Shown one piece after another: positions 35,108 to 45,925 of a DNA stretch of 64,000 bases. Every line of letters starts with the position of its first letter. The stretch's first letter is position 1. The position numbers and the translations under genes were made by a program. The notes under the pieces were generated by a model. That model made no database searches and was not told where the DNA came from. It saw only the letters and a program-made list of their open reading frames with translations. The stretch spans positions 1 to 64,000 of the forward strand of contig JADDTR010000021.1 in the NCBI GenBank assembly GCA_015345905.1, read 5' to 3'. This DNA comes from Aotearoamyces nothofagi (taxonomy: Eukaryota > Ascomycota > Leotiomycetes > Leotiales > Tympanidaceae).

Positions 35108-35240
35108 GCGGGGGATGGGGATGGGGATGGATGCGGGAGGGATGGATGCGGGAGGGATGGATGCGGGAGGGGAGGGGATGGATGCGGATGGAGATGGAGA
35201 TGGGGGATGGCGGATGGGGATGGGGATGGGGATGGGGGGG
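35108..35240. repeat. GGGATG/GGATGCGG minisatellite
   Basis: Repeated GGGATGGATGCGGGA units pass into GATGGGGATGGGGATGG, strongly G-biased on the plus strand. Such G-runs can form quadruplexes. Confidence 0.85.
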
Positions 35241-35369
35241 GATATATATACGGCGCGTAACTCGCAGCATAGCATAGCACGGTATGAGATGAGACGAGAT
35301 GAGATGAGACGAGATGAAACGACCCATCGGGGGGATTCATTCATGGATTCATGGATTCATGTTTTTCCT

Positions 35370-35370
<1 letters not shown>

Positions 35371-35423
<53 letters not shown>
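35371..35423. repeat. (CT)n microsatellite, about 26 units
   Basis: An uninterrupted CT dinucleotide run of about 53 bp, followed by CGCGCTGCTGCTGCTGG. Confidence 0.97.
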
Positions 35424-35425
<2 letters not shown>

Positions 35426-35489
35426 GCTGCTGCTGCTGGGCTGGGTTAATCCGATCCGATCCGGTCCGATCCCAGCTCTCGCTTCTGGG

Positions 35490-35515
35490 TTAGGTAGGGT
35501 AGGGTAGGGTAGGGG
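35490..35515. repeat. TAGGG repeats
   Basis: GGTTAGGTAGGGTAGGGTAG followed by GGTAGGGG. This is close to, but not, the TTAGGG telomere unit. It is a short interstitial tract. Confidence 0.8.
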
Positions 35516-36833
35516 TGGACGGTCGCGGGGTCGCGGCAGTGCGAGGGCTGCTTCCATCTCTCTCGGATGGATCGATCGATCGATCGCTTCGGTCGGTTCT
35601 TGTTTTTTTTTTTGTTTTTTTTTTTGGGATGGATGAAAGCAATGGAGTGGATTGGATTGGATTGAATTGAATAGGTGAAATAAATTGAATAAAACAGGGA
35701 AGGAAGGCGGGAGAGAGGGGGTCGGGAAAAGGTAAAAGGGTAAAAGAGTGGGAAGAGGCTCTCTCTCTCTTGACCTCGTCGAAAGATCCGTCTGCGACGC
35801 ACTGCACGCGTCGAGCCCCTTTCCTGTCCTTCTCGTTTCTTGTTTCTTGTTTCTTTCTTGTGATTGATTGATTGATTGATTGACTAATTGATTGATTGAG
35901 CTTTTTTTTCTTTTCTTTTCTGGTCCTTTCCAGCCTTCCCGGATGCATGAGAAGTGTCCGCTCGAATATGCTTTAAATCCGCAGAGAAGCGTCCGCGTGG
36001 CAGAGCGGCGCCGAGAACGAGAAAAGAATAAAATTGGGATGGGATGGGCATGGGTGGGTTTGGGATGGGGGGTTGGTCTGCTGCCTCGATTTATATATGC
36101 TGGATATGACGCTCTGGCTGGCCACGCATCGCTCGTCTATTCGATCGTTTGGAGCTGGCTTTGCGTGGAGATGGAGATGGGTGGAGATGGAGCTGGCTTT
36201 GCGTGGAGATAGGATGGAGCTGGGTGGAGAGGGCTTTACAGCGAAAGGGTTGGGTTTAGGGCTTTGGGAAGGGTTGCGATCTCTTGCTGCTGCTTGGTTG
36301 GTGTGCTTGTGGCGGCTTGGCTTGCTCTGTATACCTGGTAGCTCGCAGGGGGCGGTGCTGGTGCTGGTGCTGCTAGTTTCGATATTATAGAAGTCGATAT
36401 TATAGAACTCAATATCATAGAACTCGACATTATAGAAATCGCATCATAGGACTCAACACCACAGAACAGTGCAATTTCTCATAACAGCACCAGATCTCAG
36501 CACCGGAGAAAACATCACATCACAGAGCCCACATCCGAACCATCATCAGGAAAGCTCCTACCTACCTCAGTCTACTGTCTTCCCAAGCGGCAGATAGAGA
36601 AATTCCGCACTTCGGCGATCGACAGCTCGAGATTCATACAGAAAAGGACAAGACACCTTGAACGATTCCCGGTTCCGACACGGCTGTTTGCTGGCAGGTG
36701 GAAGCTATGTGTTTTGCGACTGTATATATATATATACGCTCGAGAGAGAGAGAGAGATGATGTGATACTATAATAGGAAAGAGCTGTTTCATAGCTGTCG
36801 AGACAGCCCGGCTTTCCTGTCGAGAGATACTGT

Positions 36834-36862
36834 TCGGATCGGATCGGATCGGATCGGATCGA
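36834..36862. repeat. (GGATC)n repeat
   Basis: GGATCGGATCGGATCGGATC and flanking partial units; the unit is self-complementary at GATC. Confidence 0.85.
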
Positions 36863-37110
36863 ATGTCGCCTGCCACTGTGCTTGTGCTTGTGCTGTTTCT
36901 GGTGCCGGTTCTGTAGAATGGCTAGTACTGTACAATGTATAATGGGCATGAAGCCAGTGCGGTCTTGGCGCGGTATTACTCTCCCCCCCCCCCCCCCGAA
37001 GCGGAACTCGGTACGGGTGACGGGGGATGGGGAGAGGGGATGAGGAGAGGGGAGAGGGGGGAGGCTTGTTTGTTCTCGCAGGGACGTCGAGACCTGTAAA
37101 CGGTTTGCCG

Positions 37111-37445
37111 AGGCTATGGGGGGTAAATTGATGTGGGGGATTGGTTGTGGTGGCTGGATTGGTCTTGGTGGAAGGGTTTTATAGGGGTTGTAAGCAAGCT
37201 ATGGGGGTTCGATTGGCGTAGAGGATTGATGTAGTGGCTAGATTGGTCTTGGTAGCAGTTTTAAAGAGGTTGTGAGCAGGCTATGGGGGTTGATTGATAT
37301 AGAGGATTGATATAGTGTCTAGATTGGTCTTGGTGGAAGGGTTTTATAGAGGTTGTAAGTAGGCTATAGAGGTTAATCAATATAGAGGATTTGTTGTAGT
37401 ATCTACATTGTTCTTTGTTACAGGGTCTTATAGGGGTTATGGGGG
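37111..37445. repeat. about 84-bp tandem repeat, 3.5-4 copies
   Basis: Successive units start with ATTGGTCTTGGTGG or a variant at 37158, 37242, 37323 and 37407. Each continues through GGTTTTATAGGGGTTGT, AGCTATGGGGGTT and TAGAGGATTGATGTAG. A partial unit precedes at 37111. Later copies carry more G-to-A changes than the first. Confidence 0.88.
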
Positions 37446-37616
37446 CGGCGAATGTAGTATAGGATACTGGAAGGGAGGAGAATGGGATCCTGTCTGCGCG
37501 GAGATGGAGGATGTTGATCGGCAGAAACTGTTCAGAGGCAGTGCATGGGGACATAGGTTCAGTACATTAAAGATCAATCAATACATGGCTTTTGTATAAT
37601 TACGCTGATGCTGACA

Positions 37617-38620
37617 TTATTCCCTCCTGGGCCGCTTGTTATCGTCATCCTCATCCTTTCCATTGCCATTGACACCATGTGCAGCTTCAGCTCCCGCATC
37701 CACTTCATCTCTTCCCCTCACTCTTCCTGCGCCTTCTCCTAACGCCTCGCCCTCTTCACCACCGATCCAATTACCCGCCTCGTCAAAGTACTCGCTCACA
37801 TTCTCCGCCGTGATCCATCCTCCGCTTCCTGGGAATGGCGGTGGTAATCCACCATCAGCAGCTCCACGAGCTACACCCGGCAATCCGCTAATGCCTTCGT
37901 ACCCGACGTTGCCTTCAAACACAATCCGGCTATCGACACCGTCCTCCATGTCTTCGTCTTCTTGCGATGCAGGGTCAGGGTGGAGGTTTGAACAGTTCGA
38001 AACGGCTTCGAAGAGGTCTTGGATGCTGCTTGGAGTGGTGTCTGAGGAGGCGGGTTGGAGGAGTGTGAGTTCAATAACTTCTGGCTCATCTTCGTCCGAG
38101 GCGGAGGGGTCGGAGAGCTCTAGCTGCATATATAGACCTTGGATTTCGCGCGAGGAATCACTTGGATCTGAAAGTCGTTGGATGGCGTGAAGTGATATGG
38201 CGGGGTAGGGAATTGATAGGCCTGTGGAAGCTGATGTGTTAAAGAGGGTGAGGCTCCTTAAGAAGAGTTGTTAGCTTGGATTGCAAACGGCCGGGGACTA
38301 AGGGCTGGCGCTGAAGTTCAGAGGATTATAACATACTCAGAGCTCACAAAAACATCTACTATCCCTACTACTAGAGCCTCGTTCTCGGTGGCCTGGTCTC
38401 CATTGGTGGGGTTTGCGACAGAGCTTCCATCTTGCCCTGCGGTGCCAAAGAAAGGCAGCTTCGACAGTTGGTCCCGAGCTGCGAGTGCGCGCGCCGCAGA
38501 GATATGGTGATGTAAGACAGGCTTCGAGCCGAAAAAGCTTGTAGGAGTTTGCGACTGGTGATCAGCTAGGGATGTGAAGGAATCTAGGTCGGGCGCTGAG
38601 CGGATGGTGGTTGGAGGCAT
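37617..38620 (-). CDS. pICln / Lot5-family methylosome subunit
   Basis: Homologue of pICln (regulator of volume decrease family), a PH-like protein that chaperones Sm proteins to the PRMT5 methylosome during snRNP assembly; yeast Lot5 is related. Exons (complement): 38620-38337 and 38256-37617, giving 307 aa. The PH-like fold is recognisable from LGTLYISS-like strands: IVDVFVSSESLTLFNTSAST, then GLSIPYPAISLHAIQRL, the classic pICln segment, which spans the 80-bp intron. QLELSDPS and VIELTLLQPAS follow. The acidic segment EDEDMEDGVDS and the conserved FDEAGNWIGGEEGE end lie near the C-terminus. The start chosen is the ATG just before the domain; a longer in-frame start at 38686 is possible but less likely. 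Confidence 0.88.
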
Positions 38621-38943
38621 TTTGAGGATATGGAGATGGCCAAGTATTGCTGATAGGTATCTCTGAACGTCCGGAGGGTCATACACTGCAATTGATAACA
38701 GCTGTTCCCGTCGCTTTGCCTGTATTGATGTAGAGCTCAGAATATTTTAAAGATCTCAGATAAACTCTTATCAGATCTCTCCTTCAGCAAGGATTCTTGA
38801 CTAGCGCCTTATTTTCCGAGCGACATTGCAACGACGTGAATACGTTCCCCTCCTGTCAACAATACCAGCAGGCACTTGCGCATACTTTATCTTTCCTTTG
38901 TTCGAAATAACGCCGATTCGTATTCCTGAGCAGCACTATCACC

Positions 38944-39846
38944 ATGCCTGGCGCTTCGGCTGACACCGCAAGGTCAGAGCGAACTGCCTCGAAGGATTCC
39001 GAGGCCCCTACATCCAATAATGATGCGAATCATGTCGAGAAGCAGAAACCTATAGGAGGATTTAATGAGGCGAATACTAACGCCGGGACTGATGAATTTG
39101 AGAAACACTCTGCAGCAGATCACAAGGAGCAAGGCAAAATGCCAAGCAATGACGAACGCAGGGCTGAAGGACACAATAGAGATGACGAGCCATCTTCAGA
39201 GGATGAGAGAGCAGACGAGCCCCCACTCCCGGAAGAGGAGGCCCCGCCATTGCCTGAGGAGGAGCCTCCGGCGATCGTACCTGAAGACGACGGGTGGGCG
39301 CCTGTATGGGAGGATTCGGCACAAGCATTCTACTTTTACAATCGCTTTACTGGCGCGACACAATGGACAAACCCACGTGTACCAGACGTCGCTGTACAGC
39401 CTGGCCCGCCTGGAGTGACCCCTGTGGCATTAGAGCCACTAGAAGAGCCGCCGGCAGCTTCTCGTCCAGTTGGTGGCTACGATCCTGCAATTCATGGAGA
39501 CTACGACTCAACAGCCTGGTACGCACAACCGACTGAGTCGGTCGAGCTTCCAGCTGCTGCTCCGGCTGATGCAGCCGCATTGTACGCTGCTACTGGGGCT
39601 TTCAATCGCTTTACAGGAAGATGGCAGGCCGCCGAGATTAATCCTGAGAATTACAATGATGAGAACAAGAGCAAGAGGCAAATGAATGCATTCTTCGATG
39701 TAGATGCCGCCGCCAATAGCCACGATGGGCGAAGCCTGAGGGCGGAGAGAAGCGGGAAGAAGTTATCGAAGACAGAACTGAAGCAGTTCAAGGAGAAACG
39801 GAAAGCCAAGAAGGAGGAAAAGCGGAGGGCGTGGTTAAGGGATTAG
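38944..39846 (+). CDS. WW-domain protein, probable splicing-associated factor
   Basis: Single-exon protein of 300 aa. The first 110 residues are acidic and disordered, ending in a PPLPEEEAPPLPEEEPP Pro/Glu tract. A WW domain occupies about residues 116-145 (GWAPVWEDSAQAFYFYNRFT then TQWTNP) with Trp118, Trp141 and Pro144 in place. WW domains bind proline-rich partners. The C-terminus is conserved-looking: NAFFDVDAAANSHDGRSLRA and a long basic stretch (KLSKTELKQFKEKRKAKKEE) that should be nuclear. This layout resembles fission yeast Dre4, a spliceosome-linked WW protein, but I rate that as inference. It is divergent from the pICln gene across 323 bp; both would then serve RNA processing. Confidence 0.88.
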   Translation: MPGASADTARSERTASKDSEAPTSNNDANHVEKQKPIGGFNEANTNAGTDEFEKHSAADHKEQGKMPSNDERRAEGHNRDDEPSSEDERADEPPLPEEEAPPLPEEEPPAIVPEDDGWAPVWEDSAQAFYFYNRFTGATQWTNPRVPDVAVQPGPPGVTPVALEPLEEPPAASRPVGGYDPAIHGDYDSTAWYAQPTESVELPAAAPADAAALYAATGAFNRFTGRWQAAEINPENYNDENKSKRQMNAFFDVDAAANSHDGRSLRAERSGKKLSKTELKQFKEKRKAKKEEKRRAWLRD

Positions 39847-40312
39847 GACGGATTAGGACCGCCGTGTAAGAAGTCACTAGATTGCGTTGCAGGATATGGA
39901 GTTGCACAAAGCCTTCAGGTTAGTGATGGAGTTACGGTTTGTCTCTTTGGTTGAGGCTGGAGATCTGTCTATATCACCTAGGGTTAATGGTCTATAATGG
40001 CCAATACACAAAATAATGACATGTTACATCGCTAGTCATGTGGACAATGCAATAATCGAACTGAAATCCTATCACCAATGATGAAATGTGCCCATGACCA
40101 TATCTACCAGGCACTATAAGGGTTCTCAACCGCAGCATGTGTCTGTTGTCTGTTAGGGGCGTGTTCTTGATCTTTAACTTGGCATCACGTGGACGCAATA
40201 TACTCAAGCAAAAGCGCTTCACCAAATAAGGTAGCAAAATTATGATTGCAATGATTTATTCTACCAACAAACAACAGAGGCCTTCATAGCGTGGGCATTA
40301 CCAACACAGCAT
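39847..40312. other. convergent 3' region
   Basis: 466 bp between two converging genes; contains their 3' ends. No gene seen. Confidence 0.6.
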
Positions 40313-41683
40313 CTAATCCTCCTTAAGAACCTTTGAGAACAAACCCGTAGTTCTCTCAGGCTTACCAGCACCCAGTCCCTTGGTACCAATCTTCTCCTTT
40401 GAGTAAGCAGCGGCGTATGGGTTCAGTCTTAGCAGAACTTGCTTGTTGTGAAGAGGGTTCTTCTTCTGAACACCAGCACGCTTTGTTCTCGAGTCACCCT
40501 TGGCGGCACGGATGACAGTCTGGATTTCGGAAGAGTTGATCAGACGGCCAATATCGGCTTGTGAAACAACGCTGGATGGTAGAAGGAAGTCCTTCTTGAG
40601 GAGGGAAGGTGTGGTGGTGGAGCCATAGATGGTGTCAAGCGCCTTGAATGCAGAGGAAGTCCAGATGACGAAACGACCAAGGTGTCCACCCGGGGCAAGC
40701 TGGAGGAGGTTGAGAGCGAAAACGGAGCAGGTCTCAACACCAGCAATGTTGCGGAAAGCAAGGACAAGCTCCTTTCCATCGGTCTCTGGGTTGAAGACGA
40801 TCAATGGGCCACGGCGTTGACGGTGGCGACGTCCACGGAGCTTACCCTTACCAGAGCGGAGCTTGCGGGAAGCCTTGACTTTGCTGATCTCTGCACCTGC
40901 ACCAACTGACTTCAAGAGAGCGAGAGCTGCGGATGTGCGTGCAATGCCGGCACCCTCGAAGACCTCAGAGTTGATGACTAGAGGAACTTCTGGGACAGTG
41001 GAAACCTGGTGACCACGGGCGAGGAGAAGAGATGGGACAGATGAAGCAGCCAGAGCAGAGGCAGTTGCGAATCGCCTTGGAGATGTCAGTATTATCCATT
41101 TAGTATTCCCGTGCGGTTTACTCACTTCTGTCCAAGGTTGACCTTCTGGTGCCACTTTCTCCAGACCTTCGTAGGGGCGAACATGCGACCAGAGCGGCAC
41201 ATGTTACCGAAGGCAGCTTGACCAGCACGGTGGGTTCCTCCACCAGAGACACGAGGAATACGGGCAACAGCACGACCTATAGTGATTCACGTCAGTTTTC
41301 GCCCGTTGAATCACATTTTGCACCATCTCCAATTTCTCCACAATCTCTTCACAACTGTCGTTCTCTCCTAGCATTCCCTTCGTGCTCGATAGAAAGTGTG
41401 TACTAACCAGTACCCCAGGACTCAGCAGAAGTCTGATGACCGGCCTTCTCGCTCACGGAATATGGTTGACGTCTGTTCTTGGCGATTCCGGTGTGAACAG
41501 TCTGAACACTATAATAACACCAACATCAGCCATTGCTCTCCATCACAGTGTCCTCACATCGCAAGTCGGGGATACACACATGTCAGGTCGGATGGGAGCT
41601 CCGAAAACGCGAGGTAATGGGTGAGTCGCCCCGCTGGCAGTGCCATCGGCGGACAGGATCGTGACGGTAGGTCGGGAGGCCAT
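40313..41683 (-). CDS. RPL4: 60S ribosomal protein L4 (uL4)
   Basis: Large-subunit ribosomal protein lining the exit tunnel. Exons (complement): 41683-41580, 41508-41408, 41276-41126 and 41075-40313, giving 372 aa against about 362 in yeast. The protein starts [20 protein letters not shown] and passes through [60 protein letters not shown] and [17 protein letters not shown], all strongly conserved uL4 segments. The eukaryotic extension ends in the basic [19 protein letters not shown]. Four exons with introns near the start are typical for fungal ribosomal protein genes. All three introns are phase-consistent. Confidence 0.97.
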
Positions 41684-43962
41684 TGCGATCGATTTTCGTG
41701 GATGGTTGTCGATTGTCGAAATTTACCGTCGTCGGAATTCGCGAGTGGTGAAATCCCAAAAATCGAGTTTGTGCGAAAAACCCTAGTCTAAGCGATATTC
41801 TGCCCCATAATTAAGGCGAGAACTTCAACAAGGGAAATGTGGGGTACAGATTCGGCTAGTTCACGAACATCAACTATTGGCGAAGCAAATGTATAGAAAT
41901 GAATGTCCGCCTCTATTTCGATGAAATTTGAGTTATTAGGAGCCAAGATTACATGCTGGTAGAAATTCCGCTGTCAATATCAGACGAGTGTGAGTTGATC
42001 AAATCCGTGAGGTTAAGAATAACTCGAGCAGATTTCCAGGACCCAGAACTGGAACGAGTAGTATCACATCTACCAGAGAGTCTTTGAAATAGGAGGCAAT
42101 GAGCAGGAGTTTCAATCATCTTCACGATTTGACAGTAAGTAATATCCTTTTCCTTCCTTGAACGATAGTCTATCTGTAAAGCTATTCATTGATCCCACCT
42201 TGTATGCGGTACCGGGATACAGGCTCTAAGTGAAAGCTGTAACCAATAACTGACGGCATCGTCCCATCTTTGAAGCCTACTACGGTCTCGTAATAAATAC
42301 CTCAACTTTTCTAGTATCTATATATGCCTTCCAATTATTTTAAAAAGCAATCACCAAAATAGCTTGAGTTCTCTCAGAGTTGATAGTTGTCCTTCTGATC
42401 CTTATATACCATTATTGTTGTCTGTTCTGAAAGCGAGGTTTTTGTGACAAATGGGTTCTAAGATATCCCATGCGCTTTTCTTAGAGGCGCCAATAGATTT
42501 GGGCGTTTTTGAAAGTGGAAAACTCAGGTGACATACATTTTTGGCTTCCTCGCGCTCGAAACTCATCGAGTCCTAGATGCGAAGCATTTATGATCTGGCG
42601 GTCGAGGTCAACAATCGCATAAAATAGCCCATTTTCAATTACCTCAGGTACAGGTGATGATATTCCAGAGAGCGCATTGATACTGTTTTAAGAGAAATGA
42701 TTTCTCAACCCGTCTGCCAGTAGGTTAACTCCGCTTTGAGCATGTGTGTAAGACATGTTTCAATTTTTATAATAAGTTTTCGAGACGGACATTTAGGAGA
42801 TAGCAATAAGTCCTTTGTTACGTTGACCAAAAATCCCTTCCTTTGGAAAGAGCTTCTATTTCGATATCATCACTGCTGTTTCGTTTGCATAACGCCACCG
42901 TCACATTCACGTCCAGAGGTGTAGCATCGACTGTCTAGCTTTGACTCGTTGCATTTGGCCCATGGTATTCTACAGGGGACAGGATGGTCAAAGGCCAGTA
43001 AAAAGCAGTCTAGGGATTAAGTCTTATTTGCGGGTTATACAGCCTGATCACTTTATATTTGCTCACTTACAGTTTCAATTTCATAAGCTATGCTATAGCC
43101 GTATCTAATGAAATAAATGTATTGTAAAGTATTTAAGAAGTTCAAAATCAAGATGAATATTAAGACATATTAAGACTCCAAAATGATTTGTTTGTAGATC
43201 GGTAGGCTAATGTATATTTATTATAGGAAATTTATAATTTACGTATAAATCCGACGAATACCAATATAATAGATTTAAAATGATAAAAGGGCAATTTCAA
43301 GCATAAAATAACCATAAATATCAAAAATACCAACGGTAGGTATGTAGATTACACGTCTATAATGGTAGTAGTAATGGGATACTTTGGAGTTGCGAACGCG
43401 ACCTGCGGGCTATTTTAGAAATGGACGTAAACCTCCTAGCAAGTCATCGATAAGCCTTTATTCAACATTGCTATACCGCTACTATATAATCTATATAAGG
43501 GAGACGAGACTTCTAGTCACTGGCGGCAGGTCTACATTCAACTAGGGCCTGAATTACCCCCCGAAGTGTTGGCGTTTCCTGTCCAGTTCTATGAGCAGAC
43601 TCTAATTCACATAAGCAATTTGATGTAAAAGAGACTCACTTCAGTAAGCAGCATGGAGGAAATTGACCTTCATAGTTTGTTGCTCTGTGGATAAGATGTC
43701 GTTGTTTAGAGAGAGGTGTGGCTCACTGCTGCCACATTAGTGTGTCAGCCTCGTCTTCTTGTCACTTCAGGGGGTCCAGGCTGAGTCGCAGCCTTCCTTC
43801 GGTTCGCTTAGCCCCGCTGGAGCCTGGAGATACCTACCTAATCCCACCTAATTCCAAAATTTGCATTGTTTGCACACCTTCGGCCTAGTGTGCCTCCGCT
43901 CGCTTAAGAGCTATAAGTATTTCCTCCTCCCACCAAACGACCCTTTCCTCTTCATCTTAGTG
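41684..43962. other. AT-rich intergenic region without genes
   Basis: About 2.3 kb. The first 150 bp should be the uL4 promoter. From about 41850 to 43500 the sequence is AT-rich and free of long frames but still has CpG, unlike the left-end block. I recognise no element. An 8-bp inverted repeat (TCCAGGCT / AGCCTGGA, 43775-43782 and 43821-43828) flanks a GC-rich 38-bp loop just before the next transcription unit. Confidence 0.55.
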
Positions 43963-44019
43963 GTAAGTCTCTTGCACCCCCCCTAACTTCGACATGACAT
44001 CGTGCTGACTTCCGGTAGC

Positions 44020-44249
44020 ATGGGTTTTACGCATATCAGTGAGGATTCGTCCGAGATTGCGTTTTTGCTAGTTGAAAACTATAAGTAAGTTCTTGCACCT
44101 CGACTGGGGCCTCTTGGATCACATACTAATATTCTCGCAGCCATGACCGCTCTTCTTTCGTCTTCGGACTGGGAAGGAATCTTTGGAACACAACCTCTCG
44201 CAAGAGATACCTTTTTTTCATTGCGCACGGCTCTTTAGAGCTGACGTGA
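44020..44249 (+). CDS. candidate small spliced gene, 57 aa
   Basis: A pyrimidine-rich leader (43935-43962) ends in GT at 43963. A 56-bp intron (43963-44018) ends in TAG right before an ATG at 44020. The frame runs MGFTHISEDSSEIAFLLVEN to 44084, a second 56-bp intron (44085-44140, with ACTAAT branch-like word and GCAG end) follows, and the frame continues HDRSSFVFGLGRNLWNTTSR to a TGA at 44249. Splice phases agree. No family is recognised and the protein may not be the product: the unit could be a non-coding or regulatory leader transcript of the reductase gene that starts at 44430. Both introns begin almost identically (GTAAGT, then TCTTGCACC). Confidence 0.35.
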
Positions 44250-44429
44250 AGAAGAAATAGCTTTCGAATATAGACGCACTGGGCTACGTGACAGTAACCG
44301 TAACTTTAGACGCGTAAACCCTTTTCCGGCGGCCTGGACGATCAACACCAACGTCATTCCCCGCGCGCGAGTAGGTCGATTGAAACGACACATCAATTGT
44401 CCGTCTACTCTCGAACCACACAACACAAT

Positions 44430-45616
44430 ATGCCCAAAACCGCGGTCATTACCGGTGCCACGGGTCTTCTCGGACGCCAAGTTGTACGTGCTTTTGAGCG
44501 CGAAGGCTGGTCCGTGACTGGCGTCGGCTTCACACGGGCAAAACCGCCCGCGATCTTGAAGCTTGACCTCACCGACGATGATGCTGTTTCCAAAGCTTTG
44601 GACGATGTGAAGTAAGCTTTTGCGCCTAGATTCGCCGAGTGCGACGCTGACCTGTGGAAAGACCGCAAGTTGTTGTGCACTGTACGTAGAGCAGCCGTTG
44701 GATACCCTGGATACCCAGGTCTCCTGCTGATGATACGATATATAGGTGCGGCAAACCGATTCCCGGATAAGTGCGATGCCGATCCAGAAGGCGCCCGCGC
44801 TCTGAACATCACTGCCTCACGCTCCCTTGCCCGCCTCACTTCTGCTCGGTCTATCCTCCTCATTTATATCTCGACCGACTATGTCTTCCCAGGGATTGAG
44901 GGGCAGGCACCCTACGAGACCTCAGATAAGACCCAGCCGCCAAATCTATATGGGCAGACGAAGTATGATGGTGAGAAGGTCGTGCTCGCGGAATACAAGA
45001 ACGCAGGCAAGGAGGGTCTAGGTGTTGTGCTACGGGTGCCGGTCTTGTACGGCGAAGCTGAGGCACCTCAGGAGAGCGCTGTAAATGTACTCTTGGATAC
45101 AGTGTGGAAGGTGCAGGATAAGAATGTCGATATTAAAATGGATCACTGGGCACTCCGCTATCCGACGAACACAGAAGATGTTGGAAGAGTGTGCCAAGGT
45201 TCGTTTCTATTTCCATCATGCCTAGTTCTGCGGACTTCGTAGCTACCAGCCGTCCTTCGTTCTATTTCCCACCATAATCTGCACTTCCCGCTCGCGTCGA
45301 TGGCTAACAAGATTTAATAGACATCGCAACCCTTTACCTTTCTACCAAAGATAAACCCTCCCTCCCAACGATACTCCAATTTTCATCAGAAGACAAATTC
45401 ACAAAGTACGAGATCTGTCAACTCTTCGCCGAGATCATGGGTCTGCCACTCAACAATCTGAAACCGAATACGGAAGGAAATGACCCCAATGCGGCAGTGC
45501 AGAGACCATATGATTGTCACCTTTCGACAAAGGCGCTGAAAGAACTGGGTATACCCGTACACACTCAGGACTTTAAGGGGTGGTGGAGGAGGGAGGTGAA
45601 GGCTGTACGTAGGTAG
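44430..45616 (+). CDS. RmlD-like / MAT2B-like NAD(P)-dependent reductase
   Basis: Short-chain dehydrogenase-fold protein of the RmlD (dTDP-4-dehydrorhamnose reductase) group, closest in plan to the regulatory beta subunit of methionine adenosyltransferase. Exons are 44430-44611, 44662-44681, 44746-45198 and 45321-45616, giving 316 aa. The Rossmann motif VITGATGLLGRQVV is at residues 6-19. VVVHCAANRFPDKCDADPEG is built across two introns, including a 20-bp micro-exon. The active-site-like pair is in YISTDYVFPG and NLYGQTKYDGEKVV (Tyr-x3-Lys). VLRVPVLYGEAE and RYPTNTEDVGRVCQDIA are also conserved. In fungi the partner and substrate of this family are not settled. Confidence 0.88.
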
Positions 45617-45925
45617 ATGGAATTGCACTACATTATGCGAAACGAAATGATATAATGAAGCTTTGATCTGGGAAACCGACTTTGATGTTCAATGCCATGA
45701 TTACTCCGCAACTCGTTCTGTCCGTTGCTGACACTTATTTAGACATGAGTCTGTTCACGGCTCTCAGGTCACCTAAACTGCTACTTTGTAATTAATGTCT
45801 CTTAGGTTATTGTCTAGCCTACCACTATTCTAAGTGAGATGCTGTGATATATTCTAATAGCTCGGGTAAGACATGGCCTGCTGATCCAAGACCAGTGACC
45901 TTTTGTTTCTTGAGAAATGCCGGAT

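Larger units (their letters stand above)
34242..37616. other. low-complexity belt without genes
   Basis: After the small gene no coding region is supported up to the pICln gene. Contents are the three 80-bp repeats, polypyrimidine TTCCTCTCCTC tracts (34860-34985), GGGATGGATGCGG repeats (35108-35240), GAGATGAGACGA repeats (35283-35320), a (CT)n run, TAGGG repeats, (TTGA)n (35862-35900), GGATC repeats (36834-36862), a C run (36982-36998) and an 84-bp tandem array (37111-37445). Confidence 0.7.

Noticed and set aside
34785-35802. Several long open frames rich in Ser/Leu/Pro or Arg/Glu
   Set aside because: They are translations of CT, GGGATG and GAGATGAGAC repeats with no family resemblance.
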